Of a DNA stretch of 64,000 nucleotides, positions 9,007-22,562 are shown piece by piece. The notes under the pieces were generated by a model. The model was given only the letters and a program-made list of their open reading frames with translations, made no database searches and was not told the origin of the DNA. Both the position numbers and the translations under genes were made by a program. Within the stretch, counting starts at the first letter, position 1, and the number at the start of each line of letters is the position of its first letter. The stretch covers positions 28,399,649-28,463,648 of the forward strand of contig OZ024759.1 in assembly GCA_964016885.1 (NCBI GenBank), written 5' to 3'. This DNA comes from Eledone cirrhosa. Its lineage: Eukaryota > Mollusca > Cephalopoda > Octopoda > Eledonidae.

Positions 9007-12000
9007 TTATGTTTACAATAAAAATAGACAAACAATTTAATGATAATATGAAATGAAAGTATTATTATTTATTAATAATATTTTTATTGTTTTCACTGCA
9101 TTAACTTCTGAGTGTGACTTTGTTTTTCTTACTATTTTCTACTGTAAATGGCGGCTTAATTGGATTATTACTAAGGTTTACTGGATTGTGGTGTTTCTTT
9201 ATTGTTTTATATTTCAATCAGTGGACATCAGGATAGCTTTCTATATACCTGGGATAAATGTAAAGAGTACTGATTTTCATCTGCAGTTCAATGGTGATGT
9301 CTTCTTATATTTTCATTTACTTCTGCAATACTGTATATTGTAGTCCTTTCATTTTTTTAAATATTTCTATCATGTCACTCGTTTGATATATCTCCCCGAA
9401 AGATATAGTTATTCGGAGCTTTACATTGGAATAGTGTACTACTATTTAAATATTAGTCCTTTAAATATATATTTCTCTCATGTCCCCTCCCCCCCCACCC
9501 TCTTAGATTTATCTCCTCTAAATTTGCAATCCCTAAAGTTTAACATCTTTCTTCAGAAGACGATTTCTTAATAATTCTGGTGTTTTCTGTTTTGTTCTTT
9601 TCTGGATTCCTTCAATAGGTTCTCCGTATTTTCTGAAGTCGTCTGACCATGCCCCAAAACAATATTCTAGGTTGTATCACACATATCATTCAACTAGTGT
9701 TTTAGACCTCTCGACATTTAGCTAGGCAAAGGAATGTTTTATTATTCCTATCATCTGAATTCCTTTTTTTTTTCTTCAACATGTTTAGCCATCTTTAAAA
9801 TCATATTCATACATATTCACAATTCCTCGTGGAGGGGTATAAGAGACATGTATAAATATAGCTGCATATTACTACAAAATAACTTGAACCATATCGCGAA
9901 ACATTTTGTAAAGTATCTCTGTAATTATTCTCATTTCGATTTTCTGTAGAATGTATTGACGTTTAAGATAGAGCCAATTGCCCTTCTTCTAATAATCTCT
10001 TTGTCCATTCCATGTTTAGTCTCACAAAATATTGTTAATGCAAGATTTTGCTCTAATGTAATAAATGTTACTTTTAAAAGACCGAAGTTCTCAATTTTCT
10101 TCTTTCTCTTGTATATTGATATCTAAAGGATGACAAATGTATGCATTATGTGATAGGGAGGGAAAAAGCCACGACCTTCTTCTCTCGTTACAGAAGGCTA
10201 ATTGACAACGTCTTTCGCAGGAGTGACTAGTACTACTGCCTTTTATATACCGTGACAACTGGAAAGACGTGACAAATAAGGATACACTCTGCTCTCCTTA
10301 TCAACATTGTCCGAGTCTGAGGACCTTTCCTCCCTGGTTAAGGAGTGAGATAAAATATTAGGGATCAATCTCTACTAATAATTTCATTAAATCATATTTA
10401 ACCAGAGACTGTTATGTCGTGGTTGTTGCTATATTTTATAGTCGTGGTTTCAATGTTTAACAGCGGTTGTATAATTAGCTTTATCTAATTATTATCAAAC
10501 AAAACAGATTTATATATTGTCGCCGTTGTACGTTAAAATCACATATATATTTATATACACACCAAGGATGGAGGGACGACGGAATTGAAAACCATTATTG
10601 CTGAGTACATCACGGCAAGATCTAATCTAATACACACACACACACTCTCCCGTATATATTTAATAATCAGCTATGACCATGAAGAAGGTCCCTGTAGATC
10701 ATCTGGTTGTAGGATCTAATGAACCCGAAAGAAAGTGAAAATATATTTTATGAAAGCCCCAGAAGAATAAATGTAAACATTGACCCGATTCTAGTAGAAA
10801 TAACAATGAGAAAGCCATGAACGCCAGCACATCTATTTTGCTTGGAAATTGAAAGTAGGTTTATAAATATTAATTTTTTTCTTATGTTCTTGTATCTGTT
10901 TCGTTGGCCTAATGGTAGGTGTTAGAGACTATGTAGACATTGATGTGGTGTTCAATCTCAGTCCGAATCTGTACTATATATTTTTAAATTTAAATTTTTC
11001 TCTAGCAAAGTAAAAAAATGAAATTATAATCTATAGACTTTGTCTGAGATCGAAACCCAGAGCAGGTTCTCCACCGTCTCTAATACCTACCATTAGGCCA
11101 CGGAGACAGATATAAAAACAGTGTGAAAATTAATATTTATAAAGTTACTTTTTTATTTTTGTTTTATACTATAAAAAAATATAATACGACACACTGCCAG
11201 TGATTGAACCCCGCACCTGGACCTCCACCGGCTCTTATACTTACCACTAGGCTAAAGGGACGGTTACGGAAACTTACTGAAAATTGATATTTATAAACCT
11301 ACTTTTTCATTACTAGAAAAAACCGGAAGTGGAGAAAATTGAAAAACATCTTCTTTTTCTTCCTCTGATTTTTTTTTATCCAAAATTTCGATTTAAGTCA
11401 GAGACGAGTTATCGTTCGTGGCAAAAATCAGAGGAAGAAAAAGAAAAAGTTTTTCAATTTTCTCCACTTCCGGTTTTTTCTAGTATAGGTAAGTAAATAT
11501 TAATTTTCAATGCATTTTTCTAACCGTCCCTGTGGCCTAATGGTAAGTACTAGAGACGGTGGAGATCCTGATTTAGGGTTCGATTTCCGTTAGGTTTTAT
11601 ACTAATAACTGCGTATTTGTTGCTTTTATTAAGTAAGATTTGAACTAATAATGCTGTACTTTGTAGTAATGTCCCATATTATATTCAACATATTTTAATT
11701 AAAATTTGTTTTTTTTTATAAAAGAAAGAACAAAAAACCTTATTGAAATTAAGAAATGAATTTTATTCAGTAAAGTTGTTTTTATTTTGTTTTCACTTCA
11801 TTAACTGCTGAATACGTCTTTTGTTTTTGTTTTTGATTCTTTCTAACCATTGTTTACTGCAAATGGTGACTGCAACGAAGCTGGATTATTACCAAGTTTC
11901 ACTGGATGATTGTATTATTTTGTTGTCAGTGGACATCTGGACATCTATCTAAATACCTGGAATAAACACAAGGTGTGTGTTTTACGTAACATTTCATTTT

Positions 12001-13524
12001 AATGTCTGATGTTCCTGTATATCACATTTAAAATGTAACCAATAAACAAGAGAGGGAGGCGACATCAAAATAAACCACACAGACGAGGTACGAATAATCT
12101 AAAATTAATTTTAACAAACTATAAACGATGTTTAAAGAGAGACAAACATTAAAAAAGGATTTCAAACAAACACGTAAACACAATTACAGCCATAATCTAA
12201 TATGTGAAGATCAACATTTTTCACGATCGAAATAAAACTAAATATGTAAAGTTTAGTGGCCCCTGATTTACTTGCTTTTAATTTCATTTTGATAATCTGT
12301 ATTCTGTAGACATATATTTATGATTTTAATGATGAAATTTCCTCTTGTCTTTAAAAGATTATTACTTATAAAAATTATAATAGTCACCTCCTCATTCGAG
12401 GTAGCTTACCCACAGGGGTTCCTCAACTGGGCGATTTCAACTGTTGGGTGGGCGATGAGCAGCTGAACAGAAAATTGAGGGCCATTGGAAACTTTGGTGG
12501 CCGATATAGAATTTTGAGATTTAAGAAGGTATGCTACCCGAAAACCTATTCAAGGAATATATGCAAAGAACCTGAATAAAAATCAGGAAGCTAATTGGGA
12601 AAATTAAACCAGGAACAAACATTTACGAAACATATTTGGTATACTTTGGAATATTTACTATACAGGTGGCTGGTGGAATATTTTTCAAATGTTCTGGAGA
12701 CAAGCCTCTTAGCTATATATCATAGTTCTTCAATCCTTCATCTTCCACAGTTGGTGAAGTATTTCGATTTGATATGACGATCGCAGAGTTAGATTTAGGA
12801 CGTGGTGGCGTTCATGGCTTTCTTAGTGTTGTTACTAGAAAGGGTCGACTCTGTCTTTCACACTTCAGGTTTTTTCATGAATTAAATATCCATTTTCTTT
12901 CTGATCGGTCTAACAATGATTTGAACCTACAATGACTCCGTCTGTAATAATGTTCTCTTATTTGAAATATGCCATACCTAACTCCCGTGTCTGTGTGTGT
13001 GAAAAATATTCCAACTTAGAGCGACGTGCCCGTAAATTGTTTAGCCTGATTCCTATATATAGATAATGTGTAATATTTGAACCTTCATGGAGGGTCTTTG
13101 CCGTAATTTCCCGTAACTCCGACTAGAAGTCATTATGTAGTTTTTTCGTCCGTTAAAAATAATGATTAAAACAATTCTATATCCACAGTTCTATACACCT
13201 CTTCATCACATATTATATTATTTCCACCAATAACTACATTATATCCTTAAATATGACACCAAGACATATAATTTGTAAATAAAAGATAAAATATTAAAAC
13301 CTCAATTTTTAAATAATTTTACCCCACTTTTGTGTTCTCAGTGTTTAGATTAACCCATAATTTTATGATTTTGGAGCATATAACTTATAGTACCAGTCAT
13401 GTACTGGGATCAATTTAACGGATTGGTTCCTCCCCGCAAATTACTTGACTTTTGCCTAAGTAAGACATACTCACAGAATGTATCGTTGTATATGTATGAA
13501 TGTATATATATATATTAGTATATT
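9007..13524 (+). repeat. Array unit, copy 3 (family A)
   Basis: The poly-C tract near 9484 is interrupted by a T after four C. AGAGCCAATTG near 9972 is shared with copies 4-6 only. CTACTAATAATTT near 10372 is shared with copies 1 and 7 but not with the direct neighbours. IR1 is at 10855-11148 and the IR2 core at 11312-11484. Confidence 0.95.
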
Positions 13525-16500
13525 TTATGTTTACAATAAAAATAGACAAACAATTTAATGATAATATGAAATGAAAGTATTATTATTTATTAATAATATT
13601 TTTATTGTTTTCACTGCATTAACTTCTGAGTGTGACTTTGTTTTTCTTACTATTTTCTACTGTAAATGGCGGCTTAATTGGATTATTACTCAGGTTTACT
13701 GGATTGTGGTGTTTCTTTATTGTTTTATATTTCAATCAGTGGACATCAGGATAGCTTTCTATATACCTGGGATAAATGTAAAGAGTACTGATTTTCATCT
13801 GCAGTTCAATGGTGATGTCTTCTTATATTTTCATTTACTTCTGCAATACTGTATATTGTAGTCCTTTCATTTTTTTAAATATTTCTATCATGTCACTCGT
13901 TTGATATATCTCCCCGAAAGATATAGTTATTCGGAGCTTTACATTGGAATAGTGTACTACTATTTAAATATTAGTCCTTTAAATATATATTTCTCTCATG
14001 TCCCCCCCCCCCCCACCCTCTTAGATTTATCTCCTCTAAATTTGCAATCCCTAAAGTTTAACATCTTTCTTCAGAAGACGATTTCTTAATAATTCTGGTG
14101 TTTTCTGTTTTGTTCTTTTCTGGATTCCTTCAATAGGTTCTCCGTATTTTCTGAAGTCGTCTGACCATGCCCCAAAACAATATTCTAGGTTGTATCACAC
14201 ATATCATTCAACTAGTGTTTTAGACCTCTCGACATTTAGCTAGGCAAAGGAATGTTTTATTATTCCTATCATCTGAATTCCTTTTTTTTTTCTTCAACAT
14301 GTTTAGCCATCTTTAAAATCATATTCATACATATTCACAATTCCTCGTGGAGGGGTATAAGAGACATGTATAAATATAGCTGCATATTACTACAAAATAA
14401 CTTGAACCATATCGCGAAACATTTTGTAAAGTATCTCTGTAATTATTCTCATTTCGATTTTCTGTAGAATGTATTGACGTTTAAGATAGAGCCAATTGCC
14501 CTTCTTCTAATAATCTCTTTGTCCATTCCATGTTTAGTCTCACAAAATATTGTTAATGCAAGATTTTGCTCTAATGTAATAAATGTTACTTTTAAAAGAC
14601 CGAAGTTCTCAATTTTCTTCTTTCTCTTGTATATTGATATCTAAAGGATGACAAATGTATGCATTATGTGATAGGGAGGGAAAAAGCCACGACCTTCTTC
14701 TCTCGTTACAGAAGGCTAATTGACAACGTCTTTCGCAGGAGTGACTAGTACTACTGCCTTTTATATACCGTGACAACTGGAAAGACGTGACAAATAAGGA
14801 TACACTCTGCTCTCCTTATCAACATTGTCCGAGTCTGAGGACCTTTCCTCCCTGGTTAAGGAGTGAGATAAAATATTAGGGATCAATCTCTAGCAATAAT
14901 TTCATTAAATCATATTTAACCAGAGACTGTTATGTCGTGGTTGTTGCTATATTTTATAGTCGTGGTTTCAATGTTTAACAGCGGTTGTATAATTAGCTTT
15001 ATCTAATTATTATCAAACAAAACAGATTTATATATTGTCGCCGTTGTACGTTAAAATCACATATATATTTATATACACACCAAGGATGGAGGGACGACGG
15101 AATTGAAAACCATTATTGCTGAGTACATCACGGCAAGATCTAATCTAATACACACACACACACTCTCCCGTATATATTTAATAATCAGCTATGACCATGA
15201 AGAAGGTCCCTGTAGATCATCTGGTTGTAGGATCTAATGAACCCGAAAGAAAGTGAAAATATATTTTATGAAAGCCCCAGAAGAATAAATGTAAACATTG
15301 ACCCGATTCTAGTAGAAATAACAATGAGAAAGCCATGAACGCCAGCACATCTATTTTGCTTGGAAATTGAAAGTAGGTTTATAAATATTAATTTTTTTCT
15401 TATGTTCTTGTATCTGTTTCGTTGGCCTAATGGTAGGTGTTAGAGACTATGTAGACATTGATGTGGTGTTCAATCTCAGTCCGAATCTGTACTATATATT
15501 TTTAAATTTAAATTTTTCTCTAGCAAAGTAAAAAAATGAAATTATAATCTATAGACTTTGTCTGAGATCGAAACCCAGAGCAGGTTCTCCACCGTCTCTA
15601 ATACCTACCATTAGGCCACGGAGACAGATATAAAAACAGTGTGAAAATTAATATTTATAAAGTTACTTTTTTATTTTTGTTTTATACTATAAAAAAATAT
15701 AATACGACACACTGCCAGTGATTGAACCCCGCACCTGGACCTCCACCGGCTCTTATACTTACCACTAGGCTAAAGGGACGGTTACGGAAACTTACTGAAA
15801 ATTGATATTTATAAACCTACTTTTTCATTACTAGAAAAAACCGGAAGTGGAGAAAATTGAAAAACATCTTCTTTTTCTTCCTCTGATTTTTTTTTATCCA
15901 AAATTTCGATTTAAGTCAGAGACGAGTTATCGTTCGTGGCAAAAATCAGAGGAAGAAAAAGAAAAAGTTTTTCAATTTTCTCCACTTCCGGTTTTTTCTA
16001 GTATAGGTAAGTAAATATTAATTTTCAATGCATTTTTCTAACCGTCCCTGTGGCCTAATGGTAAGTACTAGAGACGGTGGAGATCCTGATTTAGGGTTCG
16101 ATTTCCGTTAGGTTTTATACTAATAACTGCGTATTTGTTGCTTTTATTAAGTAAGATTTGAACTAATAATGCTGTACTTTGTAGTAATGTCCCATATTAT
16201 ATTCAACATATTTTAATTAAAATTTGTTTTTTTTTATAAAAGAAAGAACAAAAAACCTTATTGAAATTAAGAAATGAATTTTATTCAGTAAAGTTGTTTT
16301 TATTTTGTTTTCACTTCATTAACTGCTGAATACGTCTTTTGTTTTTGTTTTTGATTCTTTCTAACCATTGTTTACTGCAAATGGTGACTGCAACGAAGCT
16401 GGATTATTACCAAGTTTCACTGGATGATTGTATTATTTTGTTGTCAGTGGACATCTGGACATCTATCTAAATACCTGGAATAAACACAAGGTGTGTGTTT

Positions 16501-18042
16501 TACGTAACATTTCATTTTAATGTCTGATGTTCCTGTATATCACATTTAAAATGTAACCAATAAACAAGAGAGGGAGGCGACATCAAAATAAACCACACAG
16601 ACGAGGTACGAATAATCTAAAATTAATTTTAACAAACTATAAACGATGTTTAAAGAGAGACAAACATTAAAAAAGGATTTCAAACAAACACGTAAACACA
16701 ATTACAGCCATAATCTAATATGTGAAGATCAACATTTTTCACGATCGAAATAAAACTAAATATGTAAAGTTTAGTGGCCCCTGATTTACTTGCTTTTAAT
16801 TTCATTTTGATAATCTGTATTCTGTAGACATATATTTATGATTTTAATGATGAAATTTCCTCTTGTCTTTAAAAGATTATTACTTATAAAAATTATAATA
16901 GTCACCTCCTCATTCGAGGTAGCTTACCCACAGGGGTTCCTCAACTGGGCGATTTCAACTGTTGGGTGGGCGATGAGCAGCTGAACAGAAAATTGAGGGC
17001 CATTGGAAACTTTGGTGGCCGATATAGAATTTTGAGATTTAAGAAGGTATGCTACCCGAAAACCTATTCAAGGAATATATGCAAAGAACCTGAATAAAAA
17101 TCAGGAAGCTAATTGGGAAAATTAAACCAGGAACAAACATTTACGAAACATATTTGGTATACTTTGGAATATTTACTATACAGGTGGCTGGTGGAATATT
17201 TTTCAAATGTTCTGGAGACAAGCCTCTTAGCTATATATCATAGTTCTTCAATCCTTCATCTTCCACAGTTGGTGAAGTATTTCGATTTGATATGACGATC
17301 GCAGAGTTAGATTTAGGACGTGGTGGCGTTCATGGCTTTCTTAGTGTTGTTACTAGAAAGGGTCGACTCTGTCTTTCACACTTCAGGTTTTTTCATGAAT
17401 TAAATATCCATTTTCTTTCTGATCGGTCTAACAATGATTTGAACCTACAATGACTCCGTCTGTAATAATGTTCTCTTATTTGAAATATGCCATACCTAAC
17501 TCCCGTGTCTGTGTGTGTGAAAAATATTCCAACTTAGAGCGACGTGCCCGTAAATTGTTTAGCCTGATTCCTATATATAGATAATGTGTAATATTTGAAC
17601 CTTCATGGAGGGTCTTTGCCGTAATTTCCCGTAACTCCGACTAGAAGTCATTATGTAGTTTTTTCGTCCGTTAAAAATAATGATTAAAACAATTCTATAT
17701 CCACAGTTCTATACACCTCTTCATCACATATTATATTATTTCCACCAATAACTACATTATATCCTTAAATATGACACCAAGACATATAATTTGTAAATAA
17801 AAGATAAAATATTAAAACCTCAATTTTTAAATAATTTTACCCCACTTTTGTGTTCTCAGTGTTTAGATTAACCCATAATTTTATGATTTTGGAGCATATA
17901 ACTTATAGTACCAGTCATGTACTGGGATCAATTTAACGGATTGGTTCCTCCCCGCAAATTACTTGACTTTTGCCTAAGTAAGACATACTCACAGAATGTA
18001 TCGTTGTATATGTATGAATGTATATATATATATTAGTATATT
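13525..18042 (+). repeat. Array unit, copy 4 (family A)
   Basis: ATTACTCAGG near 13685 is shared only with copy 5; other units have ATTACTAAGG or ATTACAAAGG. The poly-C tract near 14001 is 13 long. IR1 is at 15373-15666 and the IR2 core at 15830-16002. Copies 4 and 5 look like recent duplicates of each other. Confidence 0.95.
14000..14014. repeat. Variable poly-C tract (example from copy 4)
   Basis: A C run (G run on the other strand) is present in units 2-14 and absent from unit 1. By eye its length is 13, 4+8 (with a T), 13, 15, 13, 12, 12, 14, 12, 12, 16, 17 and 16 in copies 2-14. Family A units follow it with ACCC before TCTTAG; family B units do not. The tract is prone to replication slippage and to sequencing length errors, and it shifts the frame of any ORF drawn across it. 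Confidence 0.9.
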
Positions 18043-21000
18043 TTATGTTTACAATAAAAATAGACAAACAATTTAATGATAATATGAAATGAAAGTATTA
18101 TTATTTATTAATAATATTTTTATTGTTTTCACTGCATTAACTTCTGAGTGTGACTTTGTTTTTCTTACTATTTTCTACTGTAAATGGCGGCTTAATTGGA
18201 TTATTACTCAGGTTTACTGGATTGTGGTGTTTCTTTATTGTTTTATATTTCAATCAGTGGACATCAGGATAGCTTTCTATATACCTGGGATAAATGTAAA
18301 GAGTACTGATTTTCATCTGCAGTTCAATGGTGATGTCTTCTTATATTTTCATTTACTTCTGCAATACTGTATATTGTAGTCCTTTCATTTTTTTAAATAT
18401 TTCTATCATGTCACTCGTTTGATATATCTCCCCGAAAGATATAGTTATTCGGAGCTTTACATTGGAATAGTGTACTACTATTTAAATATTAGTCCTTTAA
18501 ATATATATTTCTCTCATGTCCCCCCCCCCCCCCCACCCTCTTAGATTTATCTCCTCTAAATTTGCAATCCCTAAAGTTTAACATCTTTCTTCAGAAGACG
18601 ATTTCTTAATAATTCTGGTGTTTTCTGTTTTGTTCTTTTCTGGATTCCTTCAATAGGTTCTCCGTATTTTCTGAAGTCGTCTGACCATGCCCCAAAACAA
18701 TATTCTAGGTTGTATCACACATATCATTCAACTAGTGTTTTAGACCTCTCGACATTTAGCTAGGCAAAGGAATGTTTTATTATTCCTATCATCTGAATTC
18801 CTTTTTTTTTTCTTCAACATGTTTAGCCATCTTTAAAATCATATTCATACATATTCACAATTCCTCGTGGAGGGGTATAAGAGACATGTATAAATATAGC
18901 TGCATATTACTACAAAATAACTTGAACCATATCGCGAAACATTTTGTAAAGTATCTCTGTAATTATTCTCATTTCGATTTTCTGTAGAATGTATTGACGT
19001 TTAAGATAGAGCCAATTGCCCTTCTTCTAATAATCTCTTTGTCCATTCCATGTTTAGTCTCACAAAATATTGTTAATGCAAGATTTTGCTCTAATGTAAT
19101 AAATGTTACTTTTAAAAGACCGAAGTTCTCAATTTTCTTCTTTCTCTTGTATATTGATATCTAAAGGATGACAAATGTATGCATTATGTGATAGGGAGGG
19201 AAAAAGCCACGACCTTCTTCTCTCGTTACAGAAGGCTAATTGACAACGTCTTTCGCAGGAGTGACTAGTACTACTGCCTTTTATATACCGTGACAACTGG
19301 AAAGACGTGACAAATAAGGATACACTCTGCTCTCCTTATCAACATTGTCCGAGTCTGAGGACCTTTCCTCCCTGGTTAAGGAGTGAGATAAAATATTAGG
19401 GATCAATCTCTAGCAATAATTTCATTAAATCATATTTAACCAGAGACTGTTATGTCGTGGTTGTTGCTATATTTTATAGTCGTGGTTTCAATGTTTAACA
19501 GCGGTTGTATAATTAGCTTTATCTAATTATTATCAAACAAAACAGATTTATATATTGTCGCCGTTGTACGTTAAAATCACATATATATTTATATACACAC
19601 CAAGGATGGAGGGACGACGGAATTGAAAACCATTATTGCTGAGTACATCACGGCAAGATCTAATCTAATACACACACACACACTCTCCCGTATATATTTA
19701 ATAATCAGCTATGACCATGAAGAAGGTCCCTGTAGATCATCTGGTTGTAGGATCTAATGAACCCGAAAGAAAGTGAAAATATATTTTATGAAAGCCCCAG
19801 AAGAATAAATGTAAACATTGACCCGATTCTAGTAGAAATAACAATGAGAAAGCCATGAACGCCAGCACATCTATTTTGCTTGGAAATTGAAAGTAGGTTT
19901 ATAAATATTAATTTTTTTCTTATGTTCTTGTATCTGTTTCGTTGGCCTAATGGTAGGTGTTAGAGACTATGTAGACATTGATGTGGTGTTCAATCTCAGT
20001 CCGAATCTGTACTATATATTTTTAAATTTAAATTTTTCTCTAGCAAAGTAAAAAAATGAAATTATAATCTATAGACTTTGTCTGAGATCGAAACCCAGAG
20101 CAGGTTCTCCACCGTCTCTAATACCTACCATTAGGCCACGGAGACAGATATAAAAACAGTGTGAAAATTAATATTTATAAAGTTACTTTTTTATTTTTGT
20201 TTTATACTATAAAAAAATATAATACGACACACTGCCAGTGATTGAACCCCGCACCTGGACCTCCACCGGCTCTTATACTTACCACTAGGCTAAAGGGACG
20301 GTTACGGAAACTTACTGAAAATTGATATTTATAAACCTACTTTTTCATTACTAGAAAAAACCGGAAGTGGAGAAAATTGAAAAACATCTTCTTTTTCTTC
20401 CTCTGATTTTTTTTTATCCAAAATTTCGATTTAAGTCAGAGACGAGTTATCGTTCGTGGCAAAAATCAGAGGAAGAAAAAGAAAAAGTTTTTCAATTTTC
20501 TCCACTTCCGGTTTTTTCTAGTATAGGTAAGTAAATATTAATTTTCAATGCATTTTTCTAACCGTCCCTGTGGCCTAATGGTAAGTACTAGAGACGGTGG
20601 AGATCCTGATTTAGGGTTCGATTTCCGTTAGGTTTTATACTAATAACTGCGTATTTGTTGCTTTTATTAAGTAAGATTTGAACTAATAATGCTGTACTTT
20701 GTAGTAATGTCCCATATTATATTCAACATATTTTAATTAAAATTTGTTTTTTTTTATAAAAGAAAGAACAAAAAACCTTATTGAAATTAAGAAATGAATT
20801 TTATTCAGTAAAGTTGTTTTTATTTTGTTTTCACTTCATTAACTGCTGAATACGTCTTTTGTTTTTGTTTTTGATTCTTTCTAACCATTGTTTACTGCAA
20901 ATGGTGACTGCAACGAAGCTGGATTATTACCAAGTTTCACTGGATGATTGTATTATTTTGTTGTCAGTGGACATCTGGACATCTATCTAAATACCTGGAA

Positions 21001-22562
21001 TAAACACAAGGTGTGTGTTTTACGTAACATTTCATTTTAATGTCTGATGTTCCTGTATATCACATTTAAAATGTAACCAATAAACAAGAGAGGGAGGCGA
21101 CATCAAAATAAACCACACAGACGAGGTACGAATAATCTAAAATTAATTTTAACAAACTATAAACGATGTTTAAAGAGAGACAAACATTAAAAAAGGATTT
21201 CAAACAAACACGTAAACACAATTACAGCCATAATCTAATATGTGAAGATCAACATTTTTCACGATCGAAATAAAACTAAATATGTAAAGTTTAGTGGCCC
21301 CTGATTTACTTGCTTTTAATTTCATTTTGATAATCTGTATTCTGTAGACATATATTTATGATTTTAATGATGAAATTTCCTCTTGTCTTTAAAAGATTAT
21401 TACTTATAAAAATTATAATAGTCACCTCCTCATTCGAGGTAGCTTACCCACAGGGGTTCCTCAACTGGGCGATTTCAACTGTTGGGTGGGCGATGAGCAG
21501 CTGAACAGAAAATTGAGGGCCATTGGAAACTTTGGTGGCCGATATAGAATTTTGAGATTTAAGAAGGTATGCTACCCGAAAACCTATTCAAGGAATATAT
21601 GCAAAGAACCTGAATAAAAATCAGGAAGCTAATTGGGAAAATTAAACCAGGAACAAACATTTACGAAACATATTTGGTATACTTTGGAATATTTACTATA
21701 CAGGTGGCTGGTGGAATATTTTTCAAATGTTCTGGAGACAAGCCTCTTAGCTATATATCATAGTTCTTCAATCCTTCATCTTCCACAGTTGGTGAAGTAT
21801 TTCGATTTGATATGACGATCGCAGAGTTAGATTTAGGACGTGGTGGCGTTCATGGCTTTCTTAGTGTTGTTACTAGAAAGGGTCGACTCTGTCTTTCACA
21901 CTTCAGGTTTTTTCATGAATTAAATATCCATTTTCTTTCTGATCGGTCTAACAATGATTTGAACCTACAATGACTCCGTCTGTAATAATGTTCTCTTATT
22001 TGAAATATGCCATACCTAACTCCCGTGTCTGTGTGTGTGAAAAATATTCCAACTTAGAGCGACGTGCCCGTAAATTGTTTAGCCTGATTCCTATATATAG
22101 ATAATGTGTAATATTTGAACCTTCATGGAGGGTCTTTGCCGTAATTTCCCGTAACTCCGACTAGAAGTCATTATGTAGTTTTTTCGTCCGTTAAAAATAA
22201 TGATTAAAACAATTCTATATCCACAGTTCTATACACCTCTTCATCACATATTATATTATTTCCACCAATAACTACATTATATCCTTAAATATGACACCAA
22301 GACATATAATTTGTAAATAAAAGATAAAATATTAAAACCTCAATTTTTAAATAATTTTACCCCACTTTTGTGTTCTCAGTGTTTAGATTAACCCATAATT
22401 TTATGATTTTGGAGCATATAACTTATAGTACCAGTCATGTACTGGGATCAATTTAACGGATTGGTTCCTCCCCGCAAATTACTTGACTTTTGCCTAAGTA
22501 AGACATACTCACAGAATGTATCGTTGTATATGTATGAATGTATATATATATATTAGTATATT
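18043..22562 (+). repeat. Array unit, copy 5 (family A)
   Basis: Shares ATTACTCAGG (near 18203) with copy 4. The poly-C tract near 18520 is 15 long, the longest in family A. IR1 is at 19893-20186 and the IR2 core at 20350-20522. Confidence 0.95.

Noticed and set aside
9383..9571. 62-codon frame with a proline run
   Set aside because: It starts at TTG and the prolines are the translated poly-C tract, whose length varies between units and breaks the frame in many of them.
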